Assembly (NCBI GenBank): GCA_026645935.1
Contig: JAPKMP010000014.1
Location: 1-64,000, forward strand
Length of the DNA stretch: 64,000 bases
Reading direction: 5' to 3'
Origin: Candidatus Villigracilaceae bacterium
Lineage (GTDB): Bacteria > Chloroflexota > Anaerolineae > Anaerolineales > Villigracilaceae
The notes beneath the pieces are model-generated. The model was not told the DNA's origin, ran no database searches, and saw nothing but the letters and a program-made list of their open reading frames with translations. Numbering within the stretch: position 1 is the first letter of the stretch; each line of letters begins with the position of its first letter. A program made the translations under genes and the position numbers. Shown here one piece after another: positions 34,080-42,470 of this stretch.

Positions 34080-34820
34080 ATGACCGAACGGGATATTCAA
34101 AAAGCCGCATTGCGCGGCGAACCCTCGTATGTGTGGCGGGCGGGTCAACAACGGCGGCTCGAGATGATCGTCAAATTTGCCGGGGAGAGGATAACGGGCA
34201 GGGTTTTGGAAAACGGCTGCGGCGTGGGGATGTACGTCGAAAAGATGACCGAACTCAGCGCGAACGTGATTGGTTTGGAATTCGATTTCGAACGCGCCCG
34301 CGAAGCGCACGTCAACTCAGAAGGAATTGTTAACGCAGCCGGGGAATTCCTCCCGCTTCCTTCCGGGACCTTTGATCTGATTCTCAGCCATGAAGTCATC
34401 GAACACGTCCAGGACGACCGACTGGCGATCCACGAAATGATTCGCGTTCTTAGACCCGGTGGACGCCTGATTCTCTTTTGCCCCAACCGCGGCTACCCGG
34501 TAGAAACTCACGGCATCTTTTGGAAGGGGAAATATCATTTCGGCAACAAGCCCTTCGTGAATTACCTACCGCGCAAATGGCGCGACAAACTCGCCCCGCA
34601 TGTGCGCGTCTATTCCAAACGAGATTTGCAAAAATTGTTTGACGGTCTGCCGGTCAGGTTTATCGAAAGGACCGTCATCTTCGGCGCGTACGATAACATC
34701 ATTGCCCGAACAGGCATCTTCGGAAAAATCATTCGAGCCGTTCTGCAATTTGCTGAGGCAACACCATTGAAGATGTTGGGCTTGTCCCATTTTTGGGTGG
34801 TGGAGAGGACGGGAGAATGA
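34080..34820 (+). CDS. Class I SAM-dependent methyltransferase
   Basis: A 246-residue methyltransferase (UbiE/Methyltransf_11 type). The SAM motif VLENGCGVGMYVEKM is near residue 41, the acidic ribose-binding residue is in VIGLEFDFERA, motif IV is FDLILSHEVIEHVQDD, and LRPGGRLILFCPN follows. Substrate unknown; the basic loop YLPRKWRDKLAPHVRVYSKRD recalls lipid or glycan methyltransferases. The frame is open to 33945 but ATG 34080 fits both the family length and the -10 box. The last 66 nt of the gene are duplicated 1.8 kb downstream, flanking an island. Confidence 0.88.
   Translation: MTERDIQKAALRGEPSYVWRAGQQRRLEMIVKFAGERITGRVLENGCGVGMYVEKMTELSANVIGLEFDFERAREAHVNSEGIVNAAGEFLPLPSGTFDLILSHEVIEHVQDDRLAIHEMIRVLRPGGRLILFCPNRGYPVETHGIFWKGKYHFGNKPFVNYLPRKWRDKLAPHVRVYSKRDLQKLFDGLPVRFIERTVIFGAYDNIIARTGIFGKIIRAVLQFAEATPLKMLGLSHFWVVERTGE
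34743..34808 (+). repeat. Left copy of duplicated methyltransferase 3' end
   Basis: This is the functional 3' end of the methyltransferase gene. It shares 23 identical nt (34743-34765) and then scattered matches with 36538-36605. The two copies bracket the AT-rich island 34821-36537. Confidence 0.9.
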
Positions 34821-34825
34821 ATTTC

Positions 34826-34855
34826 TTGACATGTGAAAGAGGGGGGGGGTATATT
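34826..34855 (+). promoter_or_regulatory. Promoter with a G9 tract in its spacer
   Basis: TTGACA (34826-34831) and TATATT (34850-34855) are 18 nt apart; the spacer ends in nine consecutive G residues (34841-34849) touching the -10 box. Gain or loss of a G would move spacing to 17 or 19, so promoter strength could switch by slippage. The gene for a LuxR-type HTH protein follows. Confidence 0.8.
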
Positions 34856-34893
34856 GATGTTGCTCACAAAGTTGTCTAACAAAGGAGGAGTGC

Positions 34894-35139
34894 ATGACAG
34901 CAGAAACAAAATCAACTCAACAAGAGAATAATTACAACAAAGCCCTGACTGGCAGAGAAATAGAGATATTGAGTGAATTGGCTGGAGGTAAAAGTAATAA
35001 AGCAATAGCCATTTCGCTAAATATCACCATAAATACTGTCGAAAAACATCTCACGGCAATTTATAAAAAGATTGATGTAAAGTGCAGGGCGGAAGCGATT
35101 TTATGGTGGCTTCAAAATGGTGGGGTTTTCCGTAGTTGA
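34894..35139 (+). CDS. Stand-alone LuxR/GerE-type HTH regulator
   Basis: An 81-residue protein that is essentially only the LuxR DNA-binding domain (LTGREIEILSELAGGKSNKAIAISLNITINTVEKHL, about 18-53). GGAGG precedes the ATG. No sensor domain, so its activity is set by abundance or partner binding. Codon usage is AT-richer than neighbours. It is first in the small island and probably drives the two exported-protein genes downstream. Confidence 0.85.
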   Translation: MTAETKSTQQENNYNKALTGREIEILSELAGGKSNKAIAISLNITINTVEKHLTAIYKKIDVKCRAEAILWWLQNGGVFRS

Positions 35140-35210
35140 AAATAAGCCTCCGTCATGCAATGATTCTTCTAAGACAGTTGCTGTCACGGTCCTCTTAAAA
35201 GGAGATAAAA

Positions 35211-36011
35211 ATGAAAAAATTAAAAACGCTGATTTTGTTGATTGTATTTGTGGGATTGATTACTTCGGCTGTTTTGGTAGGACGGTCTCAATCCGCGGCG
35301 GCATTTGGTGTTGGATCATCCTCCCAATCTTTTGCTGCGATTTCAACCCCTTCCTCTGAAGAAGGAGTGAATCAAAAGGAACTTCTTTCCAAAGAAATCC
35401 AAGATTTATTCCTTGCAAAGGAGCAAGAACTTCTCAAACCGGGGTGGCTTCATATTGTTTATAGAACCTCTTTGCGAAAAGATGTTGACAGAGGTTTTTT
35501 GACGGATGGAGTGCCCTTTCCGAATGAGTACATTATTGAAGACTGGTATTTATTGGACAAAGAATCCTACGTTATCAAGGCTGTAACTTTTATGCGGGAC
35601 CTTGACGAAAATATCCTTCAGAAAAGCGTATTTTTTGATGGCACTTGGATGAACACTACTCTTAATGATAACATGGTGACAGGGGCGTTTAAACCTTTGA
35701 TTGATGGGGGGTATATGACCATGGTTCTTGCTTCCGATACAGCACTGGAAAAAAATTACCCTTCTGATATAAATTCAAATCAAGATCTTACTGTTTATGA
35801 AATAAGAGCCGCATCCCCTGACGGGAGCTCTGAAATTTTTGCCACAAGACTTTATTTTGATAGCAGCGGAAACTTTGTCAAAGCAGTTTCCGTCCTGGTT
35901 TACAAAGATGGGACAGAAGTTGTTGATAGTGAAACAGAGTTTCTGTTGACAGAAAATGTCAATGATCCGTCTGATGCCGTTATGGAATACCTTGACGAGG
36001 TGAAAAAATGA
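35211..36011 (+). CDS. Predicted exported protein of unknown function (island)
   Basis: A 266-residue protein with a lysine start and hydrophobic signal segment (KTLILLIVFVGLITSAVLVG, residues 5-24), then a Ser-rich stretch and a soluble domain of mixed strands and helices. No family is recognised; the middle has repeated aromatic/acidic strand patterns. AAAGGAG lies upstream. AT-rich codon use matches its island neighbours, pointing to acquisition. Its stop overlaps the next ATG (ATGA), so the two exported proteins are made together. Confidence 0.7.
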   Translation: MKKLKTLILLIVFVGLITSAVLVGRSQSAAAFGVGSSSQSFAAISTPSSEEGVNQKELLSKEIQDLFLAKEQELLKPGWLHIVYRTSLRKDVDRGFLTDGVPFPNEYIIEDWYLLDKESYVIKAVTFMRDLDENILQKSVFFDGTWMNTTLNDNMVTGAFKPLIDGGYMTMVLASDTALEKNYPSDINSNQDLTVYEIRAASPDGSSEIFATRLYFDSSGNFVKAVSVLVYKDGTEVVDSETEFLLTENVNDPSDAVMEYLDEVKK

Positions 36012-36457
36012 AAACGCGCTTCAAGAAAATCATTTCAAGTTTATTGCTGGTGATTGCCCTGAATTTTATCTTGTATGGGGTCGCGAAAGCCGTCACAACG
36101 TCGCAGAACTACTATGGAATTACAACAGCGCACGCTGAAAAGACCATCATAAACGGTACGCCATACTGGAATGCAAAACTATGGAGCAGGTCGGTAAGCC
36201 CCGCAATTAATATGGATGATATTGGGTATTCTTATTGGACGGTGCGCGAAAAATGTGGAACCACAATCACCAATCAGGTTAATCTTTCGGGGCATGTTCT
36301 TCATAATACATCCCTTTACTACGCTGCTCAGACAATGACAAAACGGACATGTAGTGGTTTTAGGTATGGCGAAAGCCTTGGCAACCATGATTATTACGAA
36401 TATCCATATTCTCACTTGTACATGTATTTGAACACTGGAAATGTTTATATCCCATAA
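36008..36457 (+). CDS. Small exported protein of unknown function (island)
   Basis: A 149-residue protein with a signal peptide (KIISSLLLVIALNFILYGVAKA, cut after AKA near residue 28). The mature part is rich in Tyr, Thr and Asn (GYSYWTVREKCGTTITNQ), with two cysteines that could form a disulfide, and ends in an aromatic GNVYIP. Looks like a small secreted effector, bacteriocin-like or surface protein, but no family is recognised. Overlaps the preceding gene by 4 nt and is followed by a terminator. Confidence 0.68.
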   Translation: MKTRFKKIISSLLLVIALNFILYGVAKAVTTSQNYYGITTAHAEKTIINGTPYWNAKLWSRSVSPAINMDDIGYSYWTVREKCGTTITNQVNLSGHVLHNTSLYYAAQTMTKRTCSGFRYGESLGNHDYYEYPYSHLYMYLNTGNVYIP

Positions 36458-36486
36458 TCAAATTCTTTACTTGAACATTCGTCGGT

Positions 36487-36522
36487 AAATGACGGTCGCC
36501 CTAGGATGACCGTCATTTTTAT
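36487..36522 (+). terminator. Terminator of the island operon
   Basis: AAATGACGGTC, loop, GACCGTCATTT and T residues: an 11-bp stem 30 nt after the last island gene. A second imperfect hairpin with related arms (GTGACGATCACC/GGTGACCGTCAC) is at 36617-36645. Confidence 0.88.
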
Positions 36523-36537
36523 TTATTAGCGCCAATG

Positions 36538-36605
36538 CTGCAATTTGCTGAGGCAACACCGTTGAAGATAATGGGCTTGTCTCAATTTTTTGGTGGTGGA
36601 AAAGG
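36538..36605 (+). pseudogene. Right copy of methyltransferase 3' end (remnant)
   Basis: CTGCAATTTGCTGAGGCAAC and following bases repeat the methyltransferase end with substitutions and small indels. Translated it gives LQFAEATPLKIMGLSQF against LQFAEATPLKMLGLSHF of the intact gene, then shifts frame. It has no start of its own. It marks the right boundary of the island. Confidence 0.85.
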
Positions 36606-36652
36606 TGTAAAACGAAGTGACGATCACCTTGATGGTGACCGTCACTTATTAC

Positions 36653-37072
36653 TCATTCTCCTTCATCCCCTGCCGCACCGGGCTGTTCCACCCTCACCAC
36701 CTCGCCGTGGTAGTTGATAATAACCTTGAAACCCATCATGCCCAAATAGGTTTTCATCTCTTCGGGAAAGCCGGTCTGCAATACAGCGTCGAATTGCTTT
36801 TCGATGTTCTTCAATTGATTCTCGATCATCGCCTTCGAGAAGGGATCCTCCTGCCCGAGCATCTTTGCGGTCTGTTCAGAGAGGAGGTCCTCGCTGCCTT
36901 TCATTAACTCCGCCATTTGATTGAGGACGGCGCGGTCCACCTGCTCGGAAGGGATGTGGCGTTTGAACCCGTCATCGTCCACCACGTAGGCGGGTTCGTT
37001 TCCGATGGATGCGGTTTCGACCGGGTTGCCATTCTCGTCAATGACGAGTCCGGCGAAGAGGGGCTGGGGCAT
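36653..37072 (-). CDS. Conserved hypothetical cytosolic protein
   Basis: A 139-residue protein starting MPQPLFAGLVIDENGNPV. It has a short beta-hairpin start, DDGFKRHIPSEQVDRAVLNQMAELMKG, a helical middle, and an ending FKVIINYHGEVVRVEQPG. No motif for catalysis, export or metal binding. The start is uncertain between ATG 37072 and ATG 37096. It follows the LURP-one-like gene on the same strand and may be co-transcribed. Family not recognised. Confidence 0.6.
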   Translation of the reverse strand: MPQPLFAGLVIDENGNPVETASIGNEPAYVVDDDGFKRHIPSEQVDRAVLNQMAELMKGSEDLLSEQTAKMLGQEDPFSKAMIENQLKNIEKQFDAVLQTGFPEEMKTYLGMMGFKVIINYHGEVVRVEQPGAAGDEGE

Positions 37073-37127
37073 GGGCGAATACTTTCCACTTTCCATGCTT
37101 GTGGCAGGTGGAAAGTGCGACTGTTGT

Positions 37128-37703
37128 TTAGCTCTGCCTGCCTTCGATCGCGGCGAGCAGAATGCCCGCTGCCACACCGAGGCGGCGGTCGAGTTGACCG
37201 GCGGTATCCATGCTGAAGTCGATGTTCAACTGGTAGGAAAAGGGATTGAAATTCTGTTTGTAATCGGCCACGCGGCTTTCGCCGAAGAACAGATCGTAAT
37301 TCTGGGGCACCAGCCCGGTCAGAAAGCGGCGCAGGAGCGCAAGCCCCATGCTGTCCTCGATCAATGTTCCGCGCACGTTGTCGTTGACATCGAGGACCTG
37401 CCATTCGTCGCGCAGCATGGAAGCGAGTCCTTTGCGGCGAAGCGCTCCGACCTTTTGACCCGTCGCGCTGTCCACCACGTCGAAGGCAGCAGAGAAGTCG
37501 ATGATCTGGCGGGCTTTGATCGCGAGCACTTCCTGCATTTTGGCTTCATCGGCGTATACACGGATATCTTCGCGCAGGCGGAACATCTTCTGCTCGCTGA
37601 ACATGATCATTTCCCCGGCAGGGTTGTAGAATCGGAATTTGCCGGTCAATGCGAAGACCTGGCGTTTGAGCAAATACTGGTTGAACTGGAAAATTTGATT
37701 CAT
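37128..37703 (-). CDS. LURP-one-related (LOR) / scramblase-fold protein
   Basis: A 191-residue single-domain protein with the tubby-like LOR pattern: NQYLLKRQVFALTGKFRFYNPAGEMIMFSEQK, repeated strands, then a buried C-terminal helix (LDRRLGVAAGILLAAIEGRQ). Such proteins are found in bacteria and plants and may bind lipids; function unproven. I use the second ATG (37703) with the GAGAGAG/AAAGG ribosome region; the first ATG overlaps it. Confidence 0.8.
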   Translation of the reverse strand: MNQIFQFNQYLLKRQVFALTGKFRFYNPAGEMIMFSEQKMFRLREDIRVYADEAKMQEVLAIKARQIIDFSAAFDVVDSATGQKVGALRRKGLASMLRDEWQVLDVNDNVRGTLIEDSMGLALLRRFLTGLVPQNYDLFFGESRVADYKQNFNPFSYQLNIDFSMDTAGQLDRRLGVAAGILLAAIEGRQS

Positions 37704-37758
37704 CTCTCTCATCCTTTCGGTTGGTCATAACATATTATCGATTGCGTGCCATCATGAA

Positions 37759-38781
37759 CTACTCCACGATCACCTTCGTTCCTGCGCCGGGCTGGTTCAG
37801 ATAATCCACATCGTAAGGCACGACTGGATTCGTCCAGCGATACACCCATTTGGCGATTTTCGACGGCAGGTTGACGCATCCATTGCTGCGCTGGCGGCCG
37901 TAATCGTTGTGCCAGTACGTCCCGTGGAAGGCGTGGCCGGAACCTGTGAAGAAGCTGCACCACGGCACTCCCGGCAGGTTGTAGATATTCGCCACCGCAT
38001 CGCCTCGGTTGGTCATGTGAATGGAAGGTCCTTTGTGATACGTCGTCCATTCGCCTTTGGGCGTATCCGTGCGGCGCTGGCCGCTGGAACAGCGAACCGA
38101 GAGCACGATTTTATCTCCCTCAAGTGCGGTGACGATCTGCGACTTGAGATCCACATGCAGTAATTTTTCCTCGTTGGGAACCCCGGGGGAAAGCGGGGTC
38201 AATTCCTCCTTCGGTATGAGGCGCACATTGTAGGAAGGTACATAGAAGGATTTCTTCAATTCCTTATCATAGATCTCATACCAGATGCTTTTTTCATCGC
38301 GCGCAACCACGACGCTTTTGACCCAGTGCGTCGATTCGTAATAGATACGATGTGCGTTATTGGAACGGTAGAAGGGCGAGAAATGAGTGAGACTATACGG
38401 CACGCTCACCTCAGCCAATTGCCCGCCTTCGGGAATTTCGTAAACCGGTTTCTGGTAATTCGTCTCGACCGGCAGGACGGGGGCGGCATGCACATATCCA
38501 CCGTCCACGACATACCAGGTGGTGTTGTGAGGGTTGTCGAAGTAATCGCCTTGCACCTCGCCAAGCAGGTCGAACACCTGATCCTTGCCGATCAACTCGA
38601 TCTTATTGGCTTTGACAGAAGGCGCATCCCAAATGGGAACTCCGCTGAACAAGGCAAGCCCTTTGGATGCGGGCGGAGCGGCTGAGGCGGAATCCAAACC
38701 CAATTCGGAGAAGACAAGCCCAAACACGCCGGAAGCGGTCAATTTGAGAAAGTCGCGGCGGGAGAGTTGTGTCAACGACAT
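37759..38781 (-). CDS. Tat-exported L,D-transpeptidase (YkuD)
   Basis: A 340-residue cell-wall transpeptidase. The twin-arginine signal SRRDFLKL (7-14) with hydrophobic region and ASA cut site (about 35) indicates folded export. The middle region has SH3-like strands, and the YkuD domain near the C-terminus carries HGTYWHNDYG and the catalytic SNGCVNL with Cys. These enzymes form 3-3 peptidoglycan cross-links or attach proteins. First of four transpeptidase genes in a row. Confidence 0.9.
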   Translation of the reverse strand: MSLTQLSRRDFLKLTASGVFGLVFSELGLDSASAAPPASKGLALFSGVPIWDAPSVKANKIELIGKDQVFDLLGEVQGDYFDNPHNTTWYVVDGGYVHAAPVLPVETNYQKPVYEIPEGGQLAEVSVPYSLTHFSPFYRSNNAHRIYYESTHWVKSVVVARDEKSIWYEIYDKELKKSFYVPSYNVRLIPKEELTPLSPGVPNEEKLLHVDLKSQIVTALEGDKIVLSVRCSSGQRRTDTPKGEWTTYHKGPSIHMTNRGDAVANIYNLPGVPWCSFFTGSGHAFHGTYWHNDYGRQRSNGCVNLPSKIAKWVYRWTNPVVPYDVDYLNQPGAGTKVIVE

Positions 38782-38835
38782 GGTTCGATTGTAACTATAA
38801 AGTTTGAGTGGGGGATAAGAAATATCTCTTTGGTA

Positions 38836-39861
38836 CTATGCAGCGATTTCCACCTTCGTCCCGACGTACCCATAGGAGAATTCCTTGTTCAAGGGGACGG
38901 CAGGCGATGACCACAGATACAGCCATTTCGCAGCGGAGATCGAGAGGTTGATGCAACCGTGCGAACGTGGACGTCCAAAATCGTTGTGCCAGTAAGTGCC
39001 GTGGAAGGAGATGCCGCTCTTGGTGATATATTGCACCCACGGCACGCCGGGCAGGTCGAAGCCGCTGGCGGCGATATCGCCAGCCGCCATGTGGCGCGAT
39101 GGGCGTTTGTAGAACGTGATGAAATTTCCCTCGGGTGTGGTATACGTTCCGCTTCGCAGGATCGCACCGGTGGAGACCGAAACAACGAAGACCGGGATGT
39201 TCATTTCATAGGCGATTACCATTTGATCGTCGAGCCGCACGACGATCTTCTTGTCGTGATTGGATATCTCAGGCGAGATGGGAGCCAGTTCTTCGGTTGT
39301 GAGGATGCGCAGGTGTTCCGCGCGGACGTAATAGGATTCGTCCCACTTATCGTCGTGGATTAAATACCACGGCCGCCCATCCGTCTTCCCTGCGACTATC
39401 GCTTTGACCCAATGAACGGTTTCATAATAGATTCGATATCCGACTTCTGATTCAGTCGATGCTTCTGTGAATGCATCCGTGTATGGGACGCTCACCTCGG
39501 CAAGCAGGCCTTCTTTCGGGATATCGCCGCCATACGGCTGGCTGATGATCGTCCGCACCGGCTGGATGTTCCCGGAATGGATGTACCCTTCATTCCCAGC
39601 CTGGTACCAGATGCGGTTATGGGTGTCCGCATCTTCGCTGACGGCTGTATTGGATATATTGAACAGCGCATCGCGTTGCAGCAATTTGACCTTTGCGGAA
39701 TCGAGGGACGGACCTTCATGCATCCACACCGTCCGCACGGTGACGCGCCCCTGCTGAAGCTCGAAAGGATCGTTTGAATCAAAATTGAGCGGGGCTGCCA
39801 TCAAACCGGCAAGACCAATTCCGCTCAATTTCAAAAAATCTCTTCGAGAAAGAACTGTCAT
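38836..39861 (-). CDS. Tat-exported L,D-transpeptidase (YkuD)
   Basis: A 341-residue paralog of the gene at 37759: same length, twin-arginine start SRRDFLKLSG (5-14), SH3-like middle and YkuD end with HGTYWHNDFG and SHGCINL. The two are about 55 nt apart in the same direction and probably arose by tandem duplication. It may prefer different peptide stems; not decidable from sequence. Confidence 0.9.
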   Translation of the reverse strand: MTVLSRRDFLKLSGIGLAGLMAAPLNFDSNDPFELQQGRVTVRTVWMHEGPSLDSAKVKLLQRDALFNISNTAVSEDADTHNRIWYQAGNEGYIHSGNIQPVRTIISQPYGGDIPKEGLLAEVSVPYTDAFTEASTESEVGYRIYYETVHWVKAIVAGKTDGRPWYLIHDDKWDESYYVRAEHLRILTTEELAPISPEISNHDKKIVVRLDDQMVIAYEMNIPVFVVSVSTGAILRSGTYTTPEGNFITFYKRPSRHMAAGDIAASGFDLPGVPWVQYITKSGISFHGTYWHNDFGRPRSHGCINLSISAAKWLYLWSSPAVPLNKEFSYGYVGTKVEIAA

Positions 39862-39912
39862 TTCTAAAAAATCAGGTCACTCAGGGCGACAGCAGAGAGC
39901 CACACCTCACGA

Positions 39913-40827
39913 TCAATCATGCACGTTCACCACCGTCCCTACCGAGGCAAAGTTATACGCCCATTCCGCATCGGAGATGCTCAAATTCACGCATCCGTGA
40001 CTCATCGGCACACCGAAGTTATTGTGCCAATACGTCCCGTGGATTCCGTAATCGCCGTCATAGTACATGATGTACGGTACATCGGGCAGGTAATAACCGG
40101 GTCCGGACATGGGCGCGGAACGAAGTTTGATCCACACCTTGAACCTGCCGGTCAATGTCGGGGTTTGCCATGTTCCGGTGGAGACAATGAAAGATCGAAC
40201 CAACGTATCGCCCTCATAAGCATACATGCGCTGGTCTGAGAGGTCCACATCGAACCAGCGAACGCCTCCGCTTCCTCCCGTGCCTGGGAGCGGCACGTTT
40301 GCCACTGCAGTTGGCGGGGCGACATATTCCGCTGTGGGCGTATCGGGGACGATCGCCGCTTCTGCCACCGCCTGTCCAGTTTCCACGATTGCGACCACTT
40401 CAGTTGTGGCAGTCGGCAGGACAACAACATCAGCGGGCGGTTCTGTTGCAGGGACATCGGTTGGCGGAACGATCACAACTTCCTGCGGGGCTTCCGTTTC
40501 AGTCGCTGTGGCTGGCGCAGGCTGTGCGGCAGGTTCGCTCGCAACCGCTGAAGATGCTGGCTTTGGAAGATAAACTTGCGCGAACGACTCGCCCGGCGCT
40601 CTTTGTTCGAATTGCGGCTGATTGGATCGGTTGATGATCGCCGCCAGCGCGGGGGATGTAACCGCCGACCAAGCGGCAAAAGCGAAGACGGCGCACCCCA
40701 TAAAAACCAAAAAGAAGGGCAGGATCAGACTCCGCTTCTTTTTCGGACCCCTTGCCGGTCTGCGTTTCCCCGGCATGGTTCCACCCGAAGCAGCCGGGGT
40801 GTGGGTGTTTGCAGGATGGTTGTACAT
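39913..40827 (-). CDS. Membrane-anchored L,D-transpeptidase (YkuD)
   Basis: A 304-residue enzyme. A basic Pro-rich cytosolic start (GKRRPARGPKKKRS) is followed by one TM helix (LILPFFLVFMGCAVFAFAAWSAV, about 34-56), a long Ala/Pro/Thr-rich extracellular linker (85-185), and a YkuD domain with HGTYWHNNFG and MSHGCVNL. The linker likely spans part of the wall. Same strand and cluster as its neighbours. Confidence 0.9.
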   Translation of the reverse strand: MYNHPANTHTPAASGGTMPGKRRPARGPKKKRSLILPFFLVFMGCAVFAFAAWSAVTSPALAAIINRSNQPQFEQRAPGESFAQVYLPKPASSAVASEPAAQPAPATATETEAPQEVVIVPPTDVPATEPPADVVVLPTATTEVVAIVETGQAVAEAAIVPDTPTAEYVAPPTAVANVPLPGTGGSGGVRWFDVDLSDQRMYAYEGDTLVRSFIVSTGTWQTPTLTGRFKVWIKLRSAPMSGPGYYLPDVPYIMYYDGDYGIHGTYWHNNFGVPMSHGCVNLSISDAEWAYNFASVGTVVNVHD

Positions 40828-40903
40828 GGGTCACCTTTTGAAGATAACAGATAAGAAAGCAGGTAACGCGTTCATTGAAATTATAAACAAAAAGCCGCCG
40901 TTT

Positions 40904-41596
40904 TCACCATTGAATTTCCACAGGGACCCCCACCTCCGCCCAATCGAATAATAGTTGAGAATCGTATGTATCCAGCACGATGCATCCGTACGAGATGGGC
41001 GTCCCCAGAAAACCCGCCCAGAGTGTGGCTCCGTTCGGCAGGATCGGCAGGGCATGGATTCCGTTTTCCAAACTTCCCGCCCAGTAAATGCCGAGCCAGT
41101 TGGGCATCCAGATATCCCATGTTGCGCCATAAGCGTTTGGGATCTTATCGAGCACGCTGAAATTGCCCGTGCGGGTGGCGTTGTTCATCCCTGTCGAAGC
41201 CACGAAACTAAAGACAAGCAGCTCGCCTTCGTAAACGTACATGTGCTGTTCGGATATATCGACAAGGATATATTTCCCGCCTGTGTAATCGACCGGCGTT
41301 TCTGCCTCCAATTGAGCCGCATATGCCCGTTCTGGCGAATCAACGATCACCGCCTCCGCCATCGGCTGTGGAGTCTCGGTTGGGATCGAAGTTGGAAGCG
41401 GGGTAAGAGTCGCCGTCGCTGTGGGGGGAGGCGTATAAGTCGGTTTGACGATCTCTACGACTGCGAAGGAATTTCCACGCGATGATGAAGTCGATATCGA
41501 AGGGCTGAACGCCTGCGAAGCGCTTGCCGCCCATGCCGCTGTGCCGCACAGAGCTGTCAATAAGCCGAAAAGCAAACCCACCCTTAACGGATTCAT
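40904..41596 (-). CDS. L,D-transpeptidase-like protein (short)
   Basis: A 230-residue protein starting at ATG 41596, which overlaps the amidase stop by 4 nt. N-terminal signal/TM (VGLLFGLLTALCGTAAWAAS), Thr/Pro-rich linker, then a YkuD domain with HALPILPN and SYGCIVLD. The usual Asn after the catalytic GCV is Val here, and the HGTYW motif is HALPI, so activity or specificity may differ from its three neighbours. Coupled to the amidase gene. Confidence 0.85.
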   Translation of the reverse strand: MNPLRVGLLFGLLTALCGTAAWAASASQAFSPSISTSSSRGNSFAVVEIVKPTYTPPPTATATLTPLPTSIPTETPQPMAEAVIVDSPERAYAAQLEAETPVDYTGGKYILVDISEQHMYVYEGELLVFSFVASTGMNNATRTGNFSVLDKIPNAYGATWDIWMPNWLGIYWAGSLENGIHALPILPNGATLWAGFLGTPISYGCIVLDTYDSQLLFDWAEVGVPVEIQW

Positions 41597-42408
41597 GGCA
41601 GGATGGTCGGCAGGACCACAGGCGTCGGCAGAACGCTTTCGTTGTTGACGAAACACAGAATGCCCTGTGTTACGCCCTCAGCCACAAGGTCCGTCCGTTT
41701 CGTGAGAATGTCGCGGTCGAGATACAAAAATCCCGTTTCGATGATGGCGGTAACAGTATTCGGGTCGATTTCGGAAAAGGCATGATACTGCGTCATATCC
41801 GGTGTGATACTGTTGGCGTGAAAATAAAGCCCGGTCATTCGCTGGTAGCGGTCAATCAAACATGCCGTCAGTCGCTGGGCGCGGTTCGTGTCGCGCGTTT
41901 CGAGGGATGCCGCCACCTTGAATCCCGTCGCCTCGTCGTTGATGTAATCGCATGAGTCGTTATGGATGGATACCAAAGCTGCAGCGCGATAACCGTTCAA
42001 ACGCGTGTCGAACTCGTTGAGCAGGTCCACCTGATAGCCGCGCTCGGTGAGACTGCGCTGCACCAGGGTTGCGATCGAAAGATTTACATCCACTTCGGTA
42101 AGCGTGGCGTCGCCGTTTTCATCGAGGCAGGCCGCGCCTGAATCGTTGCCCATGTGCCCTGCTACGATCCCAATGCGGACTTGCGGCTGCGGAGTGAGCC
42201 CATTTTGGACGGCGGACTGCGGTGTGAGAAGCGTCCGCAATTGTTCGCGCAGATTGCTCGTGAAAATGCTGTTCGGGGTCCATGCCGTGAATAATGTGGC
42301 GATGAGCACCGCGATCCCCAGTGTGGATAAAAAGGGGTTCGCGCTTCGCGGCTTGTGCCTTCGGTGGATGTGCGATTCTTTTACTGCCGATTCTTTTGAG
42401 GTTTCCAT
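41593..42408 (-). CDS. N-acetylmuramoyl-L-alanine amidase (Amidase_3)
   Basis: A 271-residue peptidoglycan amidase. One TM helix (FLSTLGIAVLIATLFTAW, about 24-41) anchors it. The catalytic domain has the zinc ligands in GIVAGHMGND (His), LTEVDVN (Glu), and VSIHNDS (His), and the catalytic Glu in IIETGFL. It heads the group with the short transpeptidase, so cleavage and re-linking of wall are encoded together. Confidence 0.9.
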   Translation of the reverse strand: METSKESAVKESHIHRRHKPRSANPFLSTLGIAVLIATLFTAWTPNSIFTSNLREQLRTLLTPQSAVQNGLTPQPQVRIGIVAGHMGNDSGAACLDENGDATLTEVDVNLSIATLVQRSLTERGYQVDLLNEFDTRLNGYRAAALVSIHNDSCDYINDEATGFKVAASLETRDTNRAQRLTACLIDRYQRMTGLYFHANSITPDMTQYHAFSEIDPNTVTAIIETGFLYLDRDILTKRTDLVAEGVTQGILCFVNNESVLPTPVVLPTILP

Positions 42409-42470
42409 AGACGGGATAATCTTACCTCAAATTATCTATGTGAATAAGTAGGTCATGCTTCAAGCGTGAC

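Noticed and set aside
36535-36717. 60-residue reading frame after the island terminator
   Set aside because: It is the duplicated methyltransferase end running out of frame; no ribosome site.
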